Shown here piece after piece: positions 54,937 through 62,533 of a stretch of 64,000 nucleotides of DNA. Under the pieces are notes generated by a model that was given only the letters and a program-made list of their open reading frames with translations, was not told where the DNA came from and did no database searches. The position numbers and the translations under genes were made by a program. The first letter of the stretch is position 1. Each line of letters opens with the position of its first letter. This DNA comes from Arenibacter sp041392165 (GTDB taxonomy: Bacteria > Bacteroidota > Bacteroidia > Flavobacteriales > Flavobacteriaceae), in assembly GCA_041392165.1 (NCBI GenBank), contig JAWKMN010000003.1:372001-436000 (forward strand), written 5' to 3'.

Positions 54937-56853
54937 TAATTTCGGAGTTGGCCCCAACTTCTTACATTTGTTTTTTTGACTATTATTACCATGGTGATTA
55001 GTTGATATAAAACTATCATTTATGGAGAAAATTACTTTTGTGAAATATGGGGAGCAATATGGCTCGTTATAGCTCACTTATAATTGTCATTTATGTATTA
55101 GAACGCCCCTCCTTTGGAATACCTCTGTCTATAATTTTAGATCAATTCACGAGGAAAACATATTGGATAAAGCCCATGTAATTGGGACCTCAAATATAGA
55201 AGAGAAAATTTCGAAGAGATTTTGGGATCTTTTTTCTATTGGTAATCTTTATTTATCCACGAGAGCTGTGGATAAGCCGTAGTATTTACTTCAAGTGCTG
55301 ATAATCAAATTAATTCTTTTTCCTTGGCATTGAAGGATATATCAATGTAGCCTGTAGATACTGATGGGGACGGGGTGACCAATGATAAGAAAATGAGGAC
55401 GGTACGGATCCGAATGATCCCTGCGATTTTATTTTGGCCCATCAAAATTGTTCTCCTTCATCAGCTTGGAAGAATGCGGATTGTGATGGGGACGGGGTTA
55501 CCAATGGGAAGGAAAAGGAGGATGGCACGGATTCTCTTGATCCCTGCGATTTCGTTTTGGCCCATCAAAACTGTTCTCCTTCCTCAGCTTGGAAGAATGC
55601 GGATTGTGATGGGGACAGGGTGACCAGTGGGAAGGAAAAGAGGATGGCACAGTTCTCTTGATCCTGTGATTTCGTTTTGGCCCATCAAACTGTTCTCCAT
55701 CAATGGAATGGAAGAATGCGGATTGCGATGAGGACGGGGTGACCAATGGGAAGGAAAAGGAGGATGGTACGGATCCGTTGGATTCCTGTGATCTTATATA
55801 TACCAGTATATCTATATTGCCCTCCTATTCTTGGAAGAAAGAAGATTGTGATGGCGATGGCGTTACCAATTGGAAGGAGGTACAGGATGAAACCGATCCT
55901 ACCGATCCTTGTGATTATAAGCCGGAGAGCATTACTTTGCCCCAGAGCGGCGATTATTTAACCGTTGATTGTGACGGTGATGGGGTGACCAACAGGAAAA
56001 GGAGGATGGTACGGATCCGTTGGATTCCTGTGATCTTATATACCAGTATATCTATATTGCCCTCCTATTCTTGGAAGAAGAAGATTGTGATGGCGATGGC
56101 GTTACCAATTGGAAGGAGGGTACAGGATGAAACCGATCCTACCGATCCTTGTGATTATAAGCCGGAGAGCATTACTTTGCCCCAGAACGGCGATTATTTA
56201 ACCGTTGATTGTGACGGTGATGGGGTGACCAACGGGGATGAGAAAGAAGACGGTACGGATCCGTTGGATTCCTGTGATCTTATATATACCAGTATATCAA
56301 TATTGCCCTCCTATTCTTGGAAGAAAGAAGATTGTGATGGAGATGGCGTTACCAATTGGAAGGAGGTACAGGATGAAACCGATCCTACCGATCCTTGTGA
56401 TTATAAGCCGGAGAGCATTACTTTGCCCCAGAACAGCGACTACTTAACCGTTGATTGTGATGGTGATGGGGTGACCAACGGAGATGAGAAAGAAGACAGT
56501 GGATCCGTTGGATTCCTGCGATTTTGTTCACCAGCCCATCAAACAGTAACTCCTTCTACCACTTGGAACGATACCGATTGCGACGGGGATGGGGTAACCA
56601 ACAGGGATGAGAAGGAAGATGGTACGGACCCTTTGGATCGCGATTATGACCCTGAGCATATAACTTTGCCCCAGAACGGCGACTACTTAACCGTTGATTG
56701 TGACGGTGATGGGGTAACCAACGGAGATGAGAAAGAAGACGGTGGATCCGTTGGATTCCTGCGATTTGTTCTGGCCGTAAACAGTAACTCCTTCTACCAC
56801 TTGGAATGATACCGATTGCGACGGTGATGGGGTGACCAACGGGGATGAGAAAG
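54937..56853 (+). pseudogene. Degenerate upstream copy of the thrombospondin-type-3 adhesin gene
   Basis: From 54937 the sequence repeats the region starting at 56854, including the -7 box TACATTTG and the ATG (55022, matching 56938). It then continues into Ca-binding repeats until 56853, where it joins the second copy directly. Relative to that copy it has many small differences, mostly one-base deletions in homopolymers: GAACGCCCC for GGAAGCACCCC, TTTGGA for TTTGGGA, GCCGT for GCCTGT, ATAAGAAAAT for ATAAGGAAAAT. These break the frame repeatedly. It lacks the Ig-like and T9SS C-terminal domains. It contains repeat units (TVTPSTTWNDTDCDGDG) not in the intact copy. It is either a decayed tandem duplication or an unpolished or misassembled repeat. 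Confidence 0.75.
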
Positions 56854-56937
56854 TAATTTCGGAGTTGGCCCCAACTTCTTACATTTGTTTTTTTGACTAT
56901 TATGCCATGGTGATTAGTTGATATAAAACTATCATTT

Positions 56938-59277
56938 ATGGAGAAAATTACTTTTGTGAAATATAGGAGCATTATGGCTCGTTATAGCTCACTTATAATT
57001 GTCATTTATGTATTAGGAAGCACCCCCTCCTTTGGGAATACCTCTGTCTATAATTTTAGATCAATTCACGAGGAAAACATATTGGATAAAGCCCATGTAA
57101 TTGGGACCTCAAATATAGAAGAGAAAATTTCGAAGAGATTTTGGGATCTTTTTTCTATTGGTAATCTTTATTTATCCACGAGAGCTGTGGATAAGCCTGT
57201 AGTATTTACTTCAAGTGCTGATAATCAAATTAATTCTTTTTCCTTGGCATTGAAGGATATATCAATGGCAACCCCTGTAGATACTGATGGGGACGGGGTG
57301 ACCAATGATAAGGAAAATGAGGACGGTACGGATCCGAATGATCCCTGCGATTTTATTTTGGCCCATCAAAATTGTTCTCCTTCATCAGCTTGGAAGAATG
57401 CGGATTGTGATGGGGACGGGGTTACCAATGGGAAGGAAAAGGAGGATGGCACGGATTCTCTTGATCCCTGCGATTTCGTTTTGGCCCATCAAAACTGTTC
57501 TCCTTCCTCAGCTTGGAAGAATGCGGATTGTGATGGGGACGGGGTGACCAATGGGAAGGAAAAAGAGGATGGCACGGATTCTCTTGATCCCTGTGATTTC
57601 GTTTTGGCCCATCAAAACTGTTCTCCATCAATGGAATGGAAGAATGCGGATTGCGATGGGGACGGGGTGACCAATGGGAAGGAAAAGGAGGATGGTACGG
57701 ATCCGTTGGATTCCTGTGATCTTATATATACCAGTATATCTATATTGCCCTCCTATTCTTGGAAGAAAGAAGATTGTGATGGCGATGGCGTTACCAATTG
57801 GAAGGAGGTACAGGATGAAACCGATCCTACCGATCCTTGTGATTATAAGCCGGAGAGCATTACTTTGCCCCAGAACGGCGATTATTTAACCGTTGATTGT
57901 GACGGTGATGGGGTGACCAACGGGGATGAGAAAGAAGACGGGACCGATCCTTTGGATCCCTGTGATTATAACCCAGAAAGTGTTACGTTGACCCCCACAG
58001 TTGATTGGGAGGTTCTTGATTGTGACAACGACGGAAATCCAAACGGAACCGATCCGGATCCACTTGTAGCGACGGCTAGGGATGACTCCGGGTCGACCCC
58101 AGCCTTGACAGAAGTGGCTATCAATATTTTGGAGAATGATGATTACCTGCCCAATAATCACCCGGACAATTTAGGTATTACCACTTTGTCCACAATTGGA
58201 GGTAGTGCCTTGGGAGGTGTTGTTTTTGATGAAGATACAGGCTTCTTGACCTATACGCCGATCGAATCCGAATCCAACACAACCGTTACCATAATTTACC
58301 AGGTATGTAACGTTATTCCCGATCCCAATGTTTGCGCTTCGGCAACAGTTACTATTCAGGTAGGTCCCGATATTAACAATGTGATCGATGTGGTGGACGA
58401 CAGTTACAGCGTGGAAACCGGTGTGAGCGGCGTTATACCCGATAGCAACGTACTTGGCAACGATACCATAAACGGCGAAGCGGTAGCCGCCACGGATGTA
58501 GTGATTACCTCTACACCAACGGACGAGCTTACCATAAACGGGGATGGCAGTGTAAGCGTGGCGCCCGGTACTGCCGATGGCACCTACACCATAACCTATA
58601 CCATCTGCGAGGTGGCCAATACGGACAATTGCGATACCGGCACGGTAACCGTTCAGGTAGGTCCCGATATGGACAATGTGATCGATGCGGTGGATGACAG
58701 TTACAGTGCGGAAACCGGTGTGAGCGGCGTTATACCCGATAGCAACGTACTTGGCAACGATACCATAAACGGCGAAGCGGTGGCCGCCACGGATGTAGTG
58801 ATTACCTCTACACCAACGGACGAGCTTACCATAAACGGGGATGGTAGTGTAAGCGTGGCGCCCGGTACTGCCGATGGCACCTACACTATAACCTATACCA
58901 TCTGCGAGGTGGCCAATACGGACAATTGCGATACCGGCACGGTAACGGTTATTATTGAAGAAGGGGATGGGGATGAAAAAATTGAAGTGAATCAACTGGT
59001 GACTCCTAATTCGGATGGTAAAAATGACTTCCTGTTTATTAGGGGGGTTAGAAATGCCAATAACAATACCTTAAAAATCTTCAATAGATGGGGCGTTTCA
59101 GTGTATGAAGGAAAAGGTTATAATAACCAGAACAATGTATTTGACGGCAGATCCAAAGCAAGATCTACCGTTAATGGAAATGGCTATTTACCTGCAGGAG
59201 TTTATTATTATATTTTCCAATATGAAAATAAACAGCAGCATATTACAGATAGTGGTTATATTTATGTGAGTAAATAA
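56938..59277 (+). CDS. Calcium-binding thrombospondin-type-3 repeat adhesin with T9SS type B C-terminal domain
   Basis: 779 residues. An N-terminal hydrophobic segment (about 15-32) acts as signal. From about 118 to 365 it carries tandem TSP3-like repeats built on DxDGDGVTNxxExxDGTDPxDxCD, which bind calcium; the best-conserved repeat unit is 41 residues (123 bp). An Ig/cadherin-like stretch follows (about 380-470), then two nearly identical 99-residue repeats (58357-58653 and 58654-58950). The C-terminus (VNQLVTPNSDGKNDFLFIRG to SGYIYVSK) is the gliding-motility-associated/T9SS type B sorting domain, so the protein is predicted to be secreted and surface-attached. porP/sprF and ompA genes follow directly. 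Confidence 0.9.
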   Translation: MEKITFVKYRSIMARYSSLIIVIYVLGSTPSFGNTSVYNFRSIHEENILDKAHVIGTSNIEEKISKRFWDLFSIGNLYLSTRAVDKPVVFTSSADNQINSFSLALKDISMATPVDTDGDGVTNDKENEDGTDPNDPCDFILAHQNCSPSSAWKNADCDGDGVTNGKEKEDGTDSLDPCDFVLAHQNCSPSSAWKNADCDGDGVTNGKEKEDGTDSLDPCDFVLAHQNCSPSMEWKNADCDGDGVTNGKEKEDGTDPLDSCDLIYTSISILPSYSWKKEDCDGDGVTNWKEVQDETDPTDPCDYKPESITLPQNGDYLTVDCDGDGVTNGDEKEDGTDPLDPCDYNPESVTLTPTVDWEVLDCDNDGNPNGTDPDPLVATARDDSGSTPALTEVAINILENDDYLPNNHPDNLGITTLSTIGGSALGGVVFDEDTGFLTYTPIESESNTTVTIIYQVCNVIPDPNVCASATVTIQVGPDINNVIDVVDDSYSVETGVSGVIPDSNVLGNDTINGEAVAATDVVITSTPTDELTINGDGSVSVAPGTADGTYTITYTICEVANTDNCDTGTVTVQVGPDMDNVIDAVDDSYSAETGVSGVIPDSNVLGNDTINGEAVAATDVVITSTPTDELTINGDGSVSVAPGTADGTYTITYTICEVANTDNCDTGTVTVIIEEGDGDEKIEVNQLVTPNSDGKNDFLFIRGVRNANNNTLKIFNRWGVSVYEGKGYNNQNNVFDGRSKARSTVNGNGYLPAGVYYYIFQYENKQQHITDSGYIYVSK
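57280..57970 (+). repeat. Tandem array of 123-bp TSP3 units
   Basis: Units share GATTGTGATGGGGACGGGGT-like cores spaced 123 bp apart (for example 57403 and 57526). Further units with other linkers follow. The degenerate copy upstream contains at least three copies of a longer two-unit block (YTSISILPSYSW...SITLPQNGDYLTVD) that occurs once here, so array length differs between the two. Confidence 0.8.
58357..58950 (+). repeat. Two 297-bp near-identical direct repeats
   Basis: 58357-58653 and 58654-58950 differ at only a few bases. Each encodes a 99-residue beta-rich module (DDSYSxETGVSGVIPDSNVL and continuing). Such identity implies recent duplication or gene conversion. Confidence 0.85.
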
Positions 59278-59292
59278 AATATTTTATAGTAG

Positions 59293-60246
59293 ATGATATA
59301 TAAGAAGAGTCTCCTCGTCACCGTTTTAATATTGTTTTCCCTTTTTGCAGGACTATATGCCCAACAGGATGCGCAGTATACCCAGTATATGTACAATACT
59401 ATGAGTGTAAACCCTGCCTATGCGGGATCTAGGGGGCAATTAAGTGCAGCGGCGCTTTACCGGTCCCAATGGGTAGGTCTGGAAGGGGCACCTAAAACAC
59501 AGACCTTAAACCTGCATTCACCTATTAGGAACAGTAGGTTGGGGTATGGCATTTCAATTATCAATGACAATATTGGGGATGGTGTGGTTCAGGAAACCCA
59601 ATTGGATGCGGTATTATCCTATACCGTTGATGTTGCCTTGGATGCCAAATTATCCTTTGGCTTAAAAGTAGGGGGAAATATGTTGAGTCTGGATTTTAAT
59701 GGATTGAACAATTTTGATTCCGAGAATATCCAGGGAGAGAATATCGACAATAAGTTTTCCCCAAATTTTGGAGTAGGTGTATACTATCATACCAATAAGT
59801 TCTATGCTGGTCTTTCGGCTCCTAATATGGTGGAAACGGAATATTTTGATAATTCCCAACGGGATGCCAATTCAGTGCAGTTCCTTTCTAAAGAGAGAAT
59901 GAATTTTTATCTGATAACCGGTTATGTCCTTGACCTTAATAATAATTTTAAGTTTAAGCCTGCCGTGTTGACGAAAGTTGTAGGTGGGGCACCCTTACAA
60001 ATAGATTTATCGGCCAGTTTTCTGTTCAATGACAAATTTAGCTTTGGAGCTGCCTATAGATGGGATGCGGCATTGAGCGGTCTTGTGGGCTTTCAGTTGA
60101 GCGATCAGTTTATGGTAGGTCTGGCCTATGACAGGGAAACTACAGAGTTGGGAGGCACACAATTTAATGACGGCTCCTTTGAAGTATTTTTAAGATTTGA
60201 ATTGGTTAAGTCGTTCCGAAGAATGGTATCTCCGCGCTTCTTTTAA
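59293..60246 (+). CDS. Type IX secretion PorP/SprF family outer-membrane protein
   Basis: 317 residues: signal peptide (about 1-23, ending LYAQ), then QQDAQYTQYMYNTMSVNPAYAGSRG, the PorP/SprF signature, and a beta-barrel-like remainder ending in Phe. SprF-type proteins are needed for secretion or surface attachment of the type B substrate encoded next to them, here the TSP3 adhesin 15 nt upstream. It is followed by the ompA-family gene after 11 nt. Confidence 0.93.
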   Translation: MIYKKSLLVTVLILFSLFAGLYAQQDAQYTQYMYNTMSVNPAYAGSRGQLSAAALYRSQWVGLEGAPKTQTLNLHSPIRNSRLGYGISIINDNIGDGVVQETQLDAVLSYTVDVALDAKLSFGLKVGGNMLSLDFNGLNNFDSENIQGENIDNKFSPNFGVGVYYHTNKFYAGLSAPNMVETEYFDNSQRDANSVQFLSKERMNFYLITGYVLDLNNNFKFKPAVLTKVVGGAPLQIDLSASFLFNDKFSFGAAYRWDAALSGLVGFQLSDQFMVGLAYDRETTELGGTQFNDGSFEVFLRFELVKSFRRMVSPRFF

Positions 60247-60257
60247 AAAAAAATAAA

Positions 60258-62195
60258 ATGATAAAAAGATTTTTTTTGCTGATGGTATTATTTTCTGTCT
60301 TGGGGAATGCTCTCGTTGCCCAGGATAGATTGATAAACAAGGCAGATGAAAAATATAGCGACTATTCCTTCAGTCCGGCCATTGATATCTACAAACGTGT
60401 ATTGGACAAGGGATATACCTCGGCGGATTTGTTGATGAAACTGGGAAATTCCTATTATTTTAATGCCCAATATAAGGAAGCATCAGAAATATATAAAAGA
60501 CTCCTAAATGAATATAAGGAGGGGGTTGGGCCGGAGTACTATTTTAGATATGCCCAGACATTGAGATCTTTGGGGGAATATGATTTGTCCAAGGACGTAA
60601 TGACAGAGTTTTCCCAAATAACTTCGGCCGATGTTAGGGCCAACCTTTATATTAGTGAAAGGGACTATTTGGCGGAAATAGAGAAAAATTCCGGGAGATA
60701 TAATATGGGCAAGTTCGCTTATAATTCCAAATATTCAGATTTTGCTCCCTCATTTTATGGGGAGGGGCTGTTATTTTCTTCGGATAGGGATACCGGTAAT
60801 TTTGCACGATATAGACATACTTGGAACTCTAAAGATTTCCTGGATTTATATAAGGTAAATGCCGACAGTGTTTCTGAAAACAGGGTAGTTAAATTTGGAG
60901 AAGGAATAAATACCAGATATCACGAATCTACTTCGGTTTTTACCAAGGACGGTAACATCCTATATTTTACCAGAAATAATCTCATTGATGGTAAAACTGT
61001 AAAAGATGGGAAGGGGGTTGTACGCCTAAAGATCTATAAGGCGGTCAAGGAAAATGGTATTTGGACCCAAATTGAGGAACTTCCCTTTAATAGTGAATCC
61101 TATTCTATAGCACACCCTACCCTAAGTCCGGATGAAAAAATATTATATTTTGCATCCGATATGCCCGGTTCTTATGGGGAATCGGATATTTTTAAAGTAG
61201 CTATTAATAGTGATGGTACTTATGGGACTCCGGTAAATTTGGGAAATATTATTAATACGGAAGCCAGGGAAACCTTCCCGTATGTAACCAGTGAAAATGT
61301 ACTTTATTTTTCATCCGATGGCCATCCGGGATTGGGAGGATTGGACATATTTGCAACGAAAATATCCAACAGTCAATATATTGGGACCGTTTTGAATGTA
61401 GGAAAACCGGTTAACAGCGAATTGGATGATTTTACCTTTATTATAAATGAAGAAACCAGGAACGGCTATTTTGCTTCAAACCGGGAGAATGGAGTAGGCG
61501 AGGACGATATCTATAGTTTTGTAGAGACCAGAAAATTGGAATTCGACTGTATTAAACCTATAACGGGTACCGTAAGGGATAAAATATCAAATGAAGTCTT
61601 GGTCGGGGCAACAGTAAAGGTTATAGATGAAAATAATGAGGAACTGGCATCGGTAATTACGGATTCAGATGGCGACTATAGTATCCCCATAGACTGTAAT
61701 AAAGGTAATTTTGTGAGGGCCACCATGCAAGGATATGTACCTTCCGAAGAATATCTTAATATATCCGATAGTAAACCGTTGATTGTTGATTTTTATTTGG
61801 AAAGAGATATCGTAACGGCCGGCTACGGGGACGATTTGGCCAAATTATTGCAGTTGAGTACCATTTATTTTGATTTTGACAAATATAAAGTTAGGCCCGA
61901 TGCTGAAATAGAGATTCAAAAAGTAATTGCCGCCATGGAAAAGTATCCAAGCTTGAAACTTAAGGTTACTTCCCATACGGACAGTCAGGGGGACGATTCC
62001 TATAATTTGTGGTTGTCCCAAAAAAGGGCGGAATCTACTGTTTCCTATATGATTTCCAAAGGAATTGACAGCAATAGGCTGAAGGGGGAAGGATTTGGTG
62101 AAACCCGTTTGGTGAACTCATGTGGTAATGGGGTAAAATGCGATAGGGAAGAACATCAATTAAATCGCAGATCGGAATTTATTATATTGGAATGA
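60258..62195 (+). CDS. OmpA-family protein with TPR, PD40 and carboxypeptidase-regulatory-like domains
   Basis: 645 residues: signal peptide (about 1-21), TPR-like region (about 25-130: AIDIYKRVLDKGYTSADLLMKLGNSYYFNAQYKEASEIY), then PD40 beta-propeller strands (LSPDEKILYFASDMPGSYGESDIF, GGLDIFATK). A CarboxypepD-regulatory-like domain is near 440-510 (ITGTVRDKISNEVLVGATV). A C-terminal OmpA domain (about 530-645: YFDFDKYKVRPDAE, SHTDSQGDD, NRRSEFIIL) binds peptidoglycan. This architecture matches PorE/SprF-linked OmpA proteins of the T9SS surface systems. It probably anchors the adhesin-SprF complex. Confidence 0.92.
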   Translation: MIKRFFLLMVLFSVLGNALVAQDRLINKADEKYSDYSFSPAIDIYKRVLDKGYTSADLLMKLGNSYYFNAQYKEASEIYKRLLNEYKEGVGPEYYFRYAQTLRSLGEYDLSKDVMTEFSQITSADVRANLYISERDYLAEIEKNSGRYNMGKFAYNSKYSDFAPSFYGEGLLFSSDRDTGNFARYRHTWNSKDFLDLYKVNADSVSENRVVKFGEGINTRYHESTSVFTKDGNILYFTRNNLIDGKTVKDGKGVVRLKIYKAVKENGIWTQIEELPFNSESYSIAHPTLSPDEKILYFASDMPGSYGESDIFKVAINSDGTYGTPVNLGNIINTEARETFPYVTSENVLYFSSDGHPGLGGLDIFATKISNSQYIGTVLNVGKPVNSELDDFTFIINEETRNGYFASNRENGVGEDDIYSFVETRKLEFDCIKPITGTVRDKISNEVLVGATVKVIDENNEELASVITDSDGDYSIPIDCNKGNFVRATMQGYVPSEEYLNISDSKPLIVDFYLERDIVTAGYGDDLAKLLQLSTIYFDFDKYKVRPDAEIEIQKVIAAMEKYPSLKLKVTSHTDSQGDDSYNLWLSQKRAESTVSYMISKGIDSNRLKGEGFGETRLVNSCGNGVKCDREEHQLNRRSEFIILE

Positions 62196-62533
62196 TTTAA
62201 AACTATTTTTAATCGAGATGAAATGTAGTTGTGCAAGCAGCTACATTTTTGTTTTGTATATATATGTAATCCCATTTATTTCCCTTTCCTGGATTGTGTT
62301 TCTTACCGAGGGATGGTAAGTTTCAAGCTTTTTTATTCAGACCGCAATAATGTTGGTGTTTGCAGATGTTTTGGGGGGCTACACAACATTTATTGGGCTA
62401 CGGCATCCCAATATTCTAATTTTATGGGCAGTCTTAGGTTATCTTCATCTGGTTTAGATGGATTTTCCGTTTCCGACAATAATCTGGGAAGACGGCCTCA
62501 TATTGAATATTTCTCTTATAGGGAGTGTAATTA
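62196..62533. other. 338-bp spacer before the lectin adhesin
   Basis: It begins with the terminator at 62221-62255. The remainder has no promoter match to TAnnTTTG that I could find and no family-like ORF; a 101-codon frame over it has no recognisable features. Confidence 0.45.
62221..62255 (+). terminator. Terminator of the adhesin-sprF-ompA operon
   Basis: AAATGTAGTTG pairs with CAGCTACATTT (one G-U pair), loop TGCAAG, then TTGTTTTG. It lies 25 nt after the ompA-family stop. Confidence 0.8.

Noticed and set aside
55703..56809. 368-codon frame read as a stand-alone calcium-binding protein
   Set aside because: It has no signal peptide or start context, contains frameshifted segments (RKRRMVRIRWIPVIL), and is part of the degenerate adhesin copy.
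57280..57970. Regular 123-bp repeats considered as a CRISPR array
   Set aside because: Units are contiguous coding repeats without spacers, far longer than CRISPR repeats, and encode TSP3 motifs.
58171..58995. 274-codon minus-strand frame with internal repeats opposite the TSP3 adhesin
   Set aside because: Repeats simply mirror the 297-bp repeats of the sense gene; Ile/Gly/Tyr/His-rich composition is a frame shadow.
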